Assembly: GCA_001606155.1 (NCBI GenBank)
Contig: LODT01000023.1
Coordinates: 1 to 64,000 of the forward strand
DNA from: Tieghemostelium lacteum
Lineage: Eukaryota > Evosea > Eumycetozoa > Dictyosteliales > Raperosteliaceae
Reading direction: 5' to 3'
Length of the DNA stretch: 64,000 nt
The position numbers were made by a program, and so were the translations under genes. Of the stretch, positions 11,780 through 23,028 are shown piece after piece (within the stretch, counting starts at the first letter, position 1; each line of letters begins with the position of its first letter). The notes below the pieces were generated by a model. It did no database searches. It was not told the DNA's origin and saw nothing but the letters and a program-made list of their open reading frames with translations.

Positions 11780-12685
11780 TCAACTAACATTTATTGTTAA
11801 ATGGTGTGGTGAAGGGATAACTTGTTTTGTTTTAAATAATTCACAAGTGACTAAAAACTTGTAGATATCTTTTTCAAAAAATACAACTTGTAAATTGTGG
11901 TTAAGTGTTGATCCTGCTTCCAACTATAGTAACATGAATGAAAAAAGAATATTAGGATATGTTTACGAGTATCTATATTACATAGGTATACATACATCTT
12001 GAATAGGTACAGTTAGTGAACCAATAAAACCAATTTTATTGGTTAGATCCTGTAGACTAGATCGTGATTGCAATTGTAATTTATCTTGATATGGTTGTAC
12101 ATGCAATATCAAACCAGTTATTTTTGTTGTACTAATATTGGTCAGCTTGATATTTATACTTTCAAATTTACCAACTTGAACCTGTTTAGACAATTTCAAT
12201 TCCTGAAATTCTAATGCAATTGGGTCACTTTTTAATTTGTATACTAATTTTGGTGTAAGATTAATGTTGTTTATATATATTTGTCCGCTGGTATTGTCAG
12301 ACTTGTTGCAATAAAAAAAATAAATATTAGTATACTTGTTGTTGTTGTTGTTGTTGTTGTTGTGGTTGTGATTAAAATGAACACTTACTGATTGCCATTT
12401 CAATTTAATATTTCTAATTAAATTATCTTTATAAAATTGAACCAATCTATTTAGATATTCTTCATGTTCAGTTGGTTTCTTTTTAGGTTTAATGTATTGT
12501 CCTTTTGGTAGTCTTAGAGGTGGAAGTTGATCTGGAAATGCTTCTCTCTTTACTGGTATCATTACATTGATTATGGAATTTGGTGATAATGTAAACTTTT
12601 GATTCTGACCTTCATGATAAATTGTGAAGGTGTGTGTTGAACTTTGATTTCTAATATCAAACATTAACAAACAATGATCTGATAA

Positions 12686-12718
<33 letters not shown>

Positions 12719-15700
12719 TAATGATAATACATTTTTGCTGATTAAAAATGAATTTAAAGAATCAATAGTTGATGAAGATGAATAAAATATGTCAAAATTT
12801 GAAATTTGTGGACCATGTGAGATATTTAATTGTAATGGCACCAATACCTTTCTTTGATATTCATCTTGCGAGCGTGAATATTCAATTTGGAATTGATTAC
12901 CAATGAGATAGGGTTTAGAAAGTATTTTTATAGCTAAACTAAATGATTCTCCAGGTAGTAGTGGTAAATGAGATCTAATTACATTATTATCCCAGTGGAA
13001 TGAAGTAAAATCATCAAAATCATCATCATTCTGTAGGGTATAGAGTATATTATGAGCTAAAACCTGTTTTCTGAGATTCTTATCAATCTCCACCAACTGC
13101 AATTGAATATAATCAATCGGATCTTGACCAATATTTTCAAATATCCACTCAATTTCACAAATTTGACCAGCAAATAGATTTAACTTGTTTCCAAATGTTG
13201 GCACATTTACCGAAAGTAATGGCATTCTTGGTATTACATTGATTTTGTTTACAATGGCTTCAGCTTGTTGATTATTGCTTACTAATGAATGATAGGGATT
13301 GGTAGTAGTTGGTGATGGTGGGGATGTTGGTAAACCAATGCTGTCATAAGAATCCACCTTGTAGACATCCTTTTTTGCCAATTCATGATATTCTTGTAGA
13401 CTAATAGCATAACCTTGTGCATTTATTGGATGTTCTGATAGTAATCCATAAGATCTTATAAAAACACCTTTGATGATAAGTGGTCCAGGTTTTAGTGGTC
13501 TACCAGTAAGTACTATATCCATTCGATTGGTCAGGGAGTGAATTCTAATTGAAAATGGATAAGACTCAAAAGGTACACCGCATGTACTCAAAGTGATTGA
13601 TTGAATAAATATATCAAAACTAAATGGGTTAGAGAGTGTAACCAATACATTACACTCATCTTCAACCCAAATAATCTGATTGTGACCACCTACTTTACTT
13701 AATTTCTTATCATTATCATAGGGTGAGTAGATATATGGTTGGTTAAAACCTTGTTGTTGTTGCTGTTGTTGTTGTAGTTGTTGAGTATTTTGCTGTTGTT
13801 GATAGTGATCAGGTTGTCTATTTAATTTTGGTAGTGGTTCAAGGTGTGTCGGAAGTGCTAATGGTTGAACTCTAATGAGAAATGGTAAACCTAATGAATT
13901 CATGTGTACATTGGTATTCAGACTTACTGAAAGCTGTTTAGAGTGTGTTTGAAGATCAAATTGCACCTCTTGTTGTTTTTGCTGACTTATTTGTTTGTAC
14001 TGACTTCTCAATAGATATAGAGTGTATTTACATACTGACAATGAATCCATTAGATTGGTACTGACTGATATTAAGTTAAATAATAGATATCTTTGAATGA
14101 CTGACCAACCTTCTTTTTTCTTGTGTATAGACAACTGTGGCATAGCTCTTCCAGTATGATGTTTAGTTGCACCATGTTGTTGTTGTTGTGATTTACTATT
14201 AGCCTGTTTACTTTTAGACATTTTCATTTGACCCAAAGTAAAACTTATTGCCTTATTGCTCTCAGAATCTAAAAATCTTCCAGGAGATTGGGAAAATAGA
14301 TCGTTTAACTGATAATAAGAGGATGATATCATTAACAAATGTCTTATTTTATCCCAATTCTCTTGTTTCTTATTATATAAAAATACAGCTTCTCTAATAT
14401 AGAATGCAAATTTTCTTTTAAAAGACATACAATAGTAAACTAAAGCTATAGAACATGTTAAGTTTATCTTTAAAAGATGTTAAATGGCTTGGTTTGGTTT
14501 TTTTTTTTTTTTAATACTTACACGTTCATTTAGTGGTAAATCTAATGATATTTCATAGGTATTAACTAAAAGATCAGAAGCTTCTATCTTTCTATCCATT
14601 GATACGTGATAACATGCAAATTTTAATGATAATTCAATTTCTAATTGAATTGATTTTCTCTTATTATAAGATAATATTGCTTCATTTGCCATATCTCTAA
14701 TTTGTTGGTCGTCAACTTGAATCTGTGAATCTGGTAAATAATTACCACTATTTGCTGTTATAGATGTCGGACTAAGTGTTTTTGTAGATTGTGAATTAAA
14801 TTCTTGGTTCTAATGTTAAAAATATTATCATTAGAATTCTAATGTGGATGTATGTATGGGTGTTATTTCTTACTCTTTTTAATATAACAGCGGTAATGTA
14901 TCCTTCATAGGAACTTGCTAGCCATTCATAATCGTTATTGGATTTAGTTGCCTCTATTGATAAATCATAGCTATTAAGATAGATATGGGTTTTAATAACT
15001 AATAAACATCATTATATATCATATATTTAAATAATTATACCAACAATTTAATTGCATCTAGTGGTGAACCAGCCAGTAAACAATAATCACCTTTAAGTTT
15101 TGCTAATCTACCTAGTTTTCTTTTTTTTACTTTTGCAATTTCATCCCAAGACTTTACCTGATCTAGAATAGTTGTTATAGGGGTAGGTGTATTTGAATCT
15201 GGTTCTTGAATAAGTTTTTCAAGGTGTTTTAGAATTTGGCGTGAGAAATCAATTAAGAGGGTACTGAGATAAAATATCAAATGAGATTTCTTATCATTGT
15301 TATTTGGTATCATTATTAGGTTTTCACCAAGATTTAGATCAGGTTGATCATCACTAGGGTCAAATGCACAACAAAGTGAACTGACTGAACTAGGATATCT
15401 AGAGACTGCTTCCTGAAAAAGTCGTTTAGTCTCGAGTAGATCTTTTGATTTCTTACAATCAACAACACCAATAACACCATAAATCTTTTTAAATTGCTGT
15501 ATATCCTCAAATTCACTTTTTTGATATTGGTTGTGATCTACAAAATTTAATAACATATTTCCATCTATCCATGATATCTTTTCTAAAGGTGCTTTTGTTG
15601 TTATTTAGTTAGGTTAAACGTTAAACTGAAATAACACATTTTTTAGATTACTTACAAACTTCATTTGGACTCCTAGTAATACTACTAAGTTCAATTAAGT

Positions 15701-15815
15701 TTATTGTTTTTATGAGGTTTGAATATTCTCTATATTTTTCTATTGATATATCACCAATAGGTAATATTAACACTCTAATGGCTCTATTTTCTGTAAATGT
15801 TAAATTAATTTCCAT
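11780..15815 (-). CDS. trappc9: TRAPPC9/Trs120 subunit of the TRAPPII vesicle-tethering complex
   Basis: Six exons by hand: 15815-15656, 15591-15045, 14970-14874, 14809-14524, about 14439-11996 and 11923-11780, giving about 1225 aa. TRAPPII activates Rab GTPases at the Golgi. The N-terminus (IRVLILPIGDISIEKYREYSN), the block VKKRKLGRLAKLKGDYCLLAGSP followed by DAIKFYDLSIEATK, and FKRKFAFYIREAVFLYN are typical of Trs120/TRAPPC9; beta-rich ASPM-SPD-2-Hydin-like segments follow. The last exon adds LEAGSTLNHNLQVVFFEKD and a short tail; without it the protein would stop early at an unspliced donor. Two introns need weak donors to keep frame (GTTGGT at 15044 and GTGTAA at 14523). The acceptor of exon 5 could also lie 6 bp upstream. 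Confidence 0.88.
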
Positions 15816-16279
15816 GTGATTTCATAAAAAAAAAAAAAATATAAAAATTTTTTTTAAAATTAATTGAACTTTTAGTAAAATACAACCTGAACTAAGTTCA
15901 ACTACTTCAATAAAAGTTATACTAAGTTATAGAATTATTTTTATCATTTTCCACTTGTACATTGTTGTATTGTTAAATGATGTTATCGAGGATGAACTAC
16001 CTTGATTTGTTAATTTGTACATGTGATAGTTTGAATACCAAATTGATGGTATAATAAAAATATCTTACACCTTTAAGTGGTTCATAGAGTAGTGGATTAT
16101 CCTTTTAATCTAAATCCAATGGAATGAAGTATGGAATAAAAATTAAAAAAAATTTTTTATCAAATTCCTGGATAAAGTGTTTATATTTAACTCTAACATA
16201 CTAATACTTAACTGTTTTTGTACTTGAATTAATTTAAATTTCAATGAAAGGAGGGATAACCACTAAGAACTCCAATTCA

Positions 16280-16460
16280 AAGATATTGACTTGAATCTTT
16301 CTTCAATACTCAAGATTTACAACAGCAAATATCACTCTTTATCAAAATAATCGCAATTACCTTCAAATCAATATGGAACAAATGGACATCCATATCAAAC
16401 ATGGACCCTTCCAATATAATCAAAATACCTACCATCAACCAAATTCTAAGAATAATATAA
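16280..16460 (+). pseudogene. broken coding-like fragment, copy 1 of a dispersed family
   Basis: Two overlapping readings (DIDLNLSSILKIYNSKYH and KIIAITFKSIWNKWTSIS) resemble one continuous reading in the copy at about 42885-43085 (DIDWNPSSILKIYNSKYH, KIIAITFKLILNKWTFIS). Similarity at protein level in both copies argues for descent from a coding sequence. I cannot name the family; a lineage-specific dictyostelid gene family is a guess. The copy is incomplete and broken. Confidence 0.45.
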
Positions 16461-16984
16461 CTAGAAAAGGAGGTATTTAAAGACAAATACTCCAAATCAA
16501 CAATGAACAAGATAAAATCAATCCTCTAATCTACAAATTTAACAAAATTTTATTTTATAAATAAACATTCAACTGATGTCAGCTTGGTGAGCCTTCTCAA
16601 TATAATTAAAGTTTATAAAAAAAAAATAACAACTTGGACAATTCTATCTTCTCTTTATCATCCTTCAATTCATTACAAAAACATTTTTCTTGTTTTAACA
16701 GATGCAAAGTCAAGTCCTCAAATGCTGATAATATCTTCAGAAACATAATTTTGTTTGGTTTCAAAGTTGAGTTGAACTTATAAATAAGGTTTATGAATGT
16801 ATATTTTTTATTTTGGTTCTTTTTACTAACACAAGTCTTTTATTGAAGTCTATGCATCAATATGTACTAATAAAATTAATTGTATAAAGAAAATAAAAAA
16901 AAATTGGATTATATTGTTTGGGGAATAGTGGAAAGATTATAAAAGTTGGTTGTTTTTAACATTAATGTTGGGTGTCTGATTTTG

Positions 16985-17096
16985 TGATGAAAGTGAAAAA
17001 ACCCAGAAGGTCTTATTATAAGGAAAAGAGGCTTAAGCGGATGATACCTAGTATCCGATTAATCCCTTTTGCGTAGTGGTTATACCCTTCCTCTCT
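16985..17096 (+). ncRNA. candidate structured RNA element, copy A
   Basis: This stretch matches bases 42303-42418 across about 105 positions, including the shared 20-mer CCTTTTGCGTAGTGGTTATA, the shared 11-mer ATCCGATTAAT and CTTATNATAAG. Possible pairings kept in both copies are a GGAT/ATCC hairpin around ACCTAG and a closing stem between an AAGAGG-type 5' arm and a CCTC-type 3' arm. GCGTAGTGGTTAT resembles the D-arm/A-box of tRNA genes, but no B-box or cloverleaf follows, so it is not a tRNA. No long open frame covers it. Strand is chosen from the A-box likeness. An unknown non-coding RNA or a regulatory element of a gene family are both possible. Confidence 0.4.
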
Positions 17097-17418
17097 TAAA
17101 GATTCTGATTCTGAGACAGAGACAGCTTAAAAAGCAAAATAGAATTCAACTTCCCCTCCAAACCAACCATCAACTAGCAGCTCAATGAAATCACCTAAAC
17201 CCTTCAGAACCTTAAAAATCTCACATGGAAATAAAGTAAACAATTTCTCTAATGGAGAGCTAAAATACAAATATACTACCTCTGTTAGAACGTGAAGATA
17301 ATTAAAGACAAATGTCTTTGCAAATGGTTGTTTTGTAAGAGATTAGAGGTTTGGGATTGAATTCTTTAGATAGTGAGGATGAAGGGTCAGATGTGGGATA
17401 GGTATTTTTGTCAGATAC

Positions 17419-17438
17419 TGAAATTACTAGTAATTTCA
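17419..17438. repeat. 20-bp perfect palindrome
   Basis: TGAAATTACTAGTAATTTCA reads the same on both strands. It lies in gene-free DNA about 400 bp past the 3' end of the phosphodiesterase gene. It may be a protein-binding site or chance in AT-rich DNA. Confidence 0.6.
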
Positions 17439-17644
17439 CGAAGTTTGTTTTTTTAACGAACAATTTTGACGATTTAGACTATAGATACTACTTTTCTAAC
17501 TTTAAATAATTTAATTGATATTTCTAAATCTTATGTTATTTCTGCTGTCAAATCTTCCTTTTCATCTGTTTTTGATGTCTTTGCATTTATTTTATATATT
17601 AAAGTTATACAGGAGTAGGGAATAGAAAAAAAAGTGGTAAAATT

Positions 17645-17766
17645 AGTGTTTAAAATTGGTAAGGTATACCGCGGCTACTTCCCAATAAATCAGTTAACTT
17701 ACCAGAAATTAATGGTATGGTGTTCATTAGGTCCTAATACCTCACCAAAATACCATTTTAAACACT
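17645..17766. repeat. 122-bp inverted-repeat element, MITE-like
   Basis: The element starts AGTGTTTAAAAT and ends ATTTTAAACACT, exact inverted copies of 12 bp, and the inner parts also echo each other (TTGGTAAGGTAT against ATACCTCACCAA). The interior holds a CCGCGG site, GC-rich for its surroundings. Flanks share TAAAATT but a clean target duplication is not obvious. The form suits a small non-autonomous DNA transposon relic; a transcription-terminator-like hairpin is the alternative. Confidence 0.5.
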
Positions 17767-17838
17767 GAGTAAAATTACTTATTATTGGCATTTTTATTAT
17801 ATTCTAATAATATATATTCCATTATTTTATTTTATTAT

Positions 17839-20337
17839 TTAATAGGTATGAGTAAGAGAATCTAAATAGAGAGATTCATCTTGCTCCCTTAGTGCATCTA
17901 CAAATATTGTATCTAAAAATGCCAATTGAATACCAGGATTATGATAGAAAAATTTGTTTAAATCTTGTGATAAAATTTTATATATTACACTCTGTTTTTT
18001 TTTTATAATGTTAGAGAATGAATATCTATAGAATTTTGGTTGTTTAATATTTGTATAAATACATACTTGTTCTTTTGATATTACAGCAGTTTTATGAATT
18101 GATGGTGGAGTTGAAATCATTGCATTGATATCACCTAGAAAAGAACCAGCAGTAAATGATTCTAAAGTATCATCCTCATCAAATAGAAAAGAACCTTCAG
18201 CAACAATACAACCAAATTCAGCCAAATCACCTTTATTCCAAAGGTATTGATTCTCTTGAACAATTTCACGTTTCATTATAGATTGTAGTGCAGTTTTTTG
18301 AGAGTTTGTACACCTATTTAGAACACTGTTTAGATTAATAATTTCCCAACTTTTTTCATTTCTCATCTCCCACAGTCTAGTGATAAAATTTATAGATTCT
18401 AAATTATTCTTTGTTATGGCTAAGAAAGCTTCCTTATTGAATACCAATACCTCAACTTCAGTGACAGCAGTGACCATTGCAGATCTCTTACCACCCATTA
18501 CCAGTGACATTTCACCAAAGTAATCACCAACAATTAGATTCTTTTTCACTGAGCCTATACTGACCTGAACAACACCGCTAGCAACGACAAAAAATGCATC
18601 TGGTTCAGAATCTTGTGCAATGATTACAGAATCTTGTGGATACCTCTTTCTAGTTGCAGTTCTAAGTATATCACATGCCTGTGAGAGAGGCATTATTCTA
18701 AAAATATCGACACTGTCCATTAGTTTTAGAATATCAATAGCCTCACTGTGTGATTGCCTGGCAACATCTAATCTAAGAGTACTATCAACACCTTCTTTGG
18801 CAATTTTTAAACCACTGTTGACTGGTAGTGAATGCTCGCTAATGTGCACCAGATAGAGTTTAGCTTTAATTTCCTCTGGTAGAGATTGTAATACGCTAAC
18901 TGGTGTGTGAATTGGTGGTACTCCAGCTTCGTGTAAAACTATTGAATGACTCCATGGTCTCAAAAAGAAATTCATTCTAGATTGTGACATTATCTGCAAA
19001 GAATTCATTTCTTTGATTCTAACTGGATCGAAACAAGTGTCACCTGAATAATATATAGATTTACCACCATAGAATACCTCAAATGATATAGTTGGTATAG
19101 TATGAATAGTATAAAAGAATCTAAATTCAGCACCAGCAATAGTCATAGGTTCACCAATCATTACAGGTTTGAATACAAATAATCTACGAAGTACATCTGT
19201 TGACAAATTACTGAGGGCTGAGTATTTTCTTAGAAAACTATTGAGAATAGTAGGTGTGGTTACAACTGATAACTGATATTCTTCTAATAGCTTCTGAAAG
19301 GTACCACTGTCATGATCAGCATGACAATGTGTAAGAATTACATGGTCAACTCTTCTTGTTGGTACACCTTGACTCTGAAGTAATGATGAACTGTTTAGTG
19401 GTGGATCAACCATTACACCTCTCTTATTAATCCACAATACAAATCCAGTTGTAGATTTCTTTGGATCGAATCCATGTGAGCTACCTATTATTGTAATTCC
19501 AAAATTAGGTGGATCAAATACTTGATTACTAGTATTGATTGTTATTCTATTTACCATATCTGGGAAGGTTATTCTACTTGGCACAGTACTTATTATCTCT
19601 ATTGCTGGTGGTGTTGGTGGTGTTGGTTCAAAACTAGGTACCTGTAATGTATTTCCCATTGTCTTTGTCTTTGTAGTTTCAGGTTCTGTTTTAGTAGTAG
19701 TAGTAGTAGTAGTAGTAGTACCTCCTATTGCTGTATTATCTTGAATTACTTTAAATACTGAATCCTCTGCAATATAGTGAATTTCAACACCTTGTGATAA
19801 TTTTGCAATACCATGTTCATCAAATAGTACAAAATCAAATAGTTCGTCAACTTTTGAAAAAGTACGTAGATATTGGCATTCTTTTTTTAGTTGAGGAATT
19901 TCATCTTTTGGGAAGGTACTACTGAATTCCTGAAGAAAATCTTCACTATTATTATTGTTATTATTATTATTATTATTATTATTGTTTGAATGTAATTCAC
20001 TAGGTCCTAATAGTGTCTCTTGGAAAACAACACGAATACGCTGTTCTTGTTCTTTGGTGCAAACAAATGCAACCTTACGCTTCAATATAAAAAAATTAAA
20101 GTAGGCTGGAAATTCAGCCTCAGCTGCGTTGATACCTGTTTTTCTATCCCAAAGTTCTTCTGGGAATACATAGATGGTTGGGACATCTAATTTCATTGCC
20201 ATTGTATCTTTTATAGTCTCTGGTGGTACTCCAAATTGTATCATACCTAATCTACTGGGTACAACATAACCACCTCTAGGTAATGATATTACAGTACCTG
20301 ACGTACCAATCTTTATTGACTTTCTTTTATTAAACAT
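17839..20337 (-). CDS. GbpA/GbpB-like cyclic-nucleotide phosphodiesterase (metallo-beta-lactamase fold plus two cNMP-binding domains)
   Basis: 832 aa from the Met at 20337; the frame stays open to a Met at 20490, but that extension is Phe/Leu-rich and low in complexity, so the shorter start (MFNKRKSIKIG) is preferred. In Dictyostelium GbpA (PdeD) hydrolyses cGMP and GbpB (PdeE) cAMP, each stimulated by cyclic nucleotide binding. The metal site motif HCHADHDSG lies mid-protein, with YYSGDTCFDP further on, both beta-lactamase-fold metal ligands. The first cNMP domain has GDYFGEMSLVMGGKRSAMV, a phosphate-binding cassette with the key Glu and Arg. The second (FTAGSFLGDINAMI) has lost the usual Arg, so its binding is doubtful. 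An Asn run and a Thr run interrupt the N-terminal half. Which paralogue it is, and so its substrate, cannot be decided here. Confidence 0.9.
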   Translation of the reverse strand: MFNKRKSIKIGTSGTVISLPRGGYVVPSRLGMIQFGVPPETIKDTMAMKLDVPTIYVFPEELWDRKTGINAAEAEFPAYFNFFILKRKVAFVCTKEQEQRIRVVFQETLLGPSELHSNNNNNNNNNNNNNSEDFLQEFSSTFPKDEIPQLKKECQYLRTFSKVDELFDFVLFDEHGIAKLSQGVEIHYIAEDSVFKVIQDNTAIGGTTTTTTTTTKTEPETTKTKTMGNTLQVPSFEPTPPTPPAIEIISTVPSRITFPDMVNRITINTSNQVFDPPNFGITIIGSSHGFDPKKSTTGFVLWINKRGVMVDPPLNSSSLLQSQGVPTRRVDHVILTHCHADHDSGTFQKLLEEYQLSVVTTPTILNSFLRKYSALSNLSTDVLRRLFVFKPVMIGEPMTIAGAEFRFFYTIHTIPTISFEVFYGGKSIYYSGDTCFDPVRIKEMNSLQIMSQSRMNFFLRPWSHSIVLHEAGVPPIHTPVSVLQSLPEEIKAKLYLVHISEHSLPVNSGLKIAKEGVDSTLRLDVARQSHSEAIDILKLMDSVDIFRIMPLSQACDILRTATRKRYPQDSVIIAQDSEPDAFFVVASGVVQVSIGSVKKNLIVGDYFGEMSLVMGGKRSAMVTAVTEVEVLVFNKEAFLAITKNNLESINFITRLWEMRNEKSWEIINLNSVLNRCTNSQKTALQSIMKREIVQENQYLWNKGDLAEFGCIVAEGSFLFDEDDTLESFTAGSFLGDINAMISTPPSIHKTAVISKEQVCIYTNIKQPKFYRYSFSNIIKKKQSVIYKILSQDLNKFFYHNPGIQLAFLDTIFVDALREQDESLYLDSLTHTY

Positions 20338-20538
20338 TGAGAATAATGGTAATAGTAAAAAATCTGAAGAAATGAAAAAATATGTTTTTTTTTTAAAAAA
20401 ATTGAAATCTGTTAAAATTTGATCGATCGACACTCCTGAAATACTTTTTAGTAAAGGATTAAATTTAGAGTTTAATAAATTAACAAACACAATTACCTAA
20501 TTTTTAAAAATATTATAAATATACAGTTTTGGTTTATT

Positions 20539-22513
20539 TTAAACTTGTATTAAACCATAGCATTTATCACGTAAAAAGTCACGAATATTTGAATCGGTAA
20601 GTGCAGAGGCAATATCTCGTTGTTTGAGAGAATCTTTTTTACAGTAATAGGGCTCAGAGGTAAATGTTGGATGATTAACAGCTTGTTCTGATTTTAATCT
20701 CTGTGAGGGATCAAAACATAACATACTAGTTAACAGAGCATAAAAATCCTCTGGCATCTTTCCTTGTACCAGACATAGTTCACCTTGAATAGATTTTATG
20801 TGATTGACTGGGAATTTCTTGCCCAATAAATTTAATTCCTTAATTGGTGTAGCCATAGTTGCAGTAATCTCACGATAGGAAAATATATTACAACAGATAT
20901 CCAAAAACTCTTTAAATTGAGTATCATTCTTTTTGGGATTTTGAGTTGCAAATAGTTTACGACCAAAAATTAGCTCCAGAGCTACTACACCTACAGACCA
21001 CACATCAAAGGATTTCCAATCCATTGACTTATTGGATACATTTTGATTATTATTGTTATATTCAGTATCGATGATAGATAATAGGTATTCTGGTGGTAAA
21101 TAGCAACTAGATGATGAAGAGTATACAGTGTTATTCAGTGGTTTCATTGGATAGGTAAATACACTAACACTTTTTGTCAAACTGCAAAGTTTAATTTGAC
21201 TATCAGGGTAGACCAGTACAGAGGTTGGTTTGATATCACGATGTACCAAATCCTGACTGTGCATATAACTGATGGCAGAGAGCATCTGATATGTTATCAT
21301 TTTAACTTGTTGCCATGTAGGTGGTGATCTACGATACTCAGCAATGACAAACTCTAAATCCATTTGTGCAAATGGTGATAGGATAGAATAGAACATTCCA
21401 GTACTGTCATCTTTTGTCATTCCTTCAAGTTTCAGTAGATTGACATGTGAGAGTTTATGCAATAGCATTGGTTCTCTAAAACTTAAAATATCAGAATCAG
21501 TCAGTCCTTGTTGTGTATAATATGCCAAACCAGTTGGTGGTTGATAAGGTATAGATTTCAAAGCATATTGATATCCATTGTACTGAATTCTCTTTACTAA
21601 ACAACTGTTACTACCAGATTTTAATTGATTTCTACTTTCAAATATACTAAATGATTTCCACGAAATGACAAATGAATTGTTTCCATTAGCACTGCTATTG
21701 TTATTTACACCTCTTGAACCCATTAAATAGGAAAAACTATTGGTAAGAGCATTGACTGAATTACTAGTTAATTTACCTACGTTACCAACTAATGATTTAT
21801 CCAATAAACTACCAGAATAACTAGATGATGATGATGATGATGATGTCTTTTGTACAGTAAACTCTTCAATTCTCTTTTCTAAATTTCTATTCTTTTGTTG
21901 AAGATCATTAATCTGAGTTTTAGAGCTAAACAATTCAATTTTTAGAGCCGAAATGGCAGAATCCATATCTTGAATAGTTTTAGTATATCTATCAGTAGAC
22001 TCCATTTGGTTATAGTAAATGGACTGTGTCTCTTGAATTTGATTTTTTAGTTTTTCAATCTCCTCTTGTTGGGACTGTATAATATTCTTTAGCTTCTGTG
22101 AGTTGACACCATGTTGTTGTATCTGTTGTTCTTGTTGACTTTGTTTCCTACTTTGTTCTAACTTGTATTGTTCTAAATCTCTTACTGTCTGTTCATAATA
22201 TTTGATTTTTAATTGAAGTTCCTGCTGTTTAGATTGAATCTCCATTAGATCTTGTTTATTCTGTGCCAATTTTAGAATCTCTTGTTGTTGTAAATCAATT
22301 TTCATTTGGTAACCTTCTAGTTCTTTTAATCTGGTCTGTGAAGTCTCTGAGAGTTCAAATTCTAAATGTTCAACTCTTTGCCTCAAATTTTGTCCCTCCA
22401 TTTCTTTTTGTGAACATTCTTTATTCACCTCTTTTACTTTTTTTGATAATTGTGTTATCGCTTGTTCTTTTTCTAATAAACTATTTTCTAAATTATCATT
22501 GTCGTTCTATTAC

Positions 22514-22544
<31 letters not shown>

Positions 22545-23028
22545 TGGGTGTGGTGTTATTATTATTCTAATTTTTTTATTTTTCAACACTACTTACCTGT
22601 AATACTTTGGATTTTGAAAATAGATTTTTGGATTTTTGAAATAGTTCATTTGCCATTCTGTTTTCAATAAAACCATCAAATGGTTCATTGCATAGTGGAC
22701 ATAATGGCTTCTCGTGTTTCTTTAACTTATTTTCAACAAATTGTTTTAAGCAAAAATAGCAAAAGTTATGTCCTATCCATTATCATAAATTAATAAATCA
22801 TTTTTATCATTCATATGATAACTATTAAATTTAACATACTACAATGTTTATCTCCTAAAAGTAAATTATTTGAAAATGGTACTGCAAATTTTGTAATCTC
22901 CTCTAAGCAAAATGCGCTATAAATTTCAATGAACAATGAATGTCAGTCTACAGCTATTATGTGACTACTAAGGTAATTATAAAAAATATGCAAACATACC
23001 ATTCTATATCATCATTTATTTCATCCAT
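20539..23028 (-). CDS. RING-finger / coiled-coil / protein-kinase-like fusion, probable pseudokinase
   Basis: Four exons (23028-23000, 22916-22840, 22772-22597, 22506-20539) give 749 aa. Exons 1-3 build a C3HC4 RING: CAFC near residue 10, CRHNFCYFC near 37, then CPLC; such domains usually recruit E2 enzymes. Residues 95-310 are a Gln/Glu-rich coiled coil. The C-terminal kinase-like domain keeps the beta-3 lysine (YALKSIPY) and HRD (LVHRDIKPTSVLV), but the catalytic-loop Asn is Ser and the DFG site reads CSL (IKLCSLTKSV). The glycine-rich loop is not recognisable. Downstream helices (WSVGVVALELIFGRKLF, LLTSMLCFDPSQRLK) are well kept. Loss of both metal ligands predicts a scaffold, with catalysis, if any, coming from the RING. 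The last intron contains an ATT-repeat tract. It starts about 470 bp from divergent CNOT4. Confidence 0.85.

Larger units (their letters stand above)
15816..17838. other. 2.0-kb gene-poor stretch with repeated fragments
   Basis: No intact gene. Contents seen: broken coding-like fragment at about 16280-16460, an RNA-like conserved element at 16985-17096, a 20-bp palindrome at 17419-17438, a coding-like scrap around 17480-17610 (reading SVFDVFAFIL), and an inverted-repeat element at 17645-17766. Several pieces recur, in different order and sometimes inverted, in the gene-poor stretch at 41.9-44 kb. Confidence 0.65.

Noticed and set aside
17040-17096. tRNA-like D-arm sequence GCGTAGTGGTTAT
   Set aside because: No B-box GGTTCGA-type sequence, no acceptor or anticodon stem; kept only as part of the RNA-like element.
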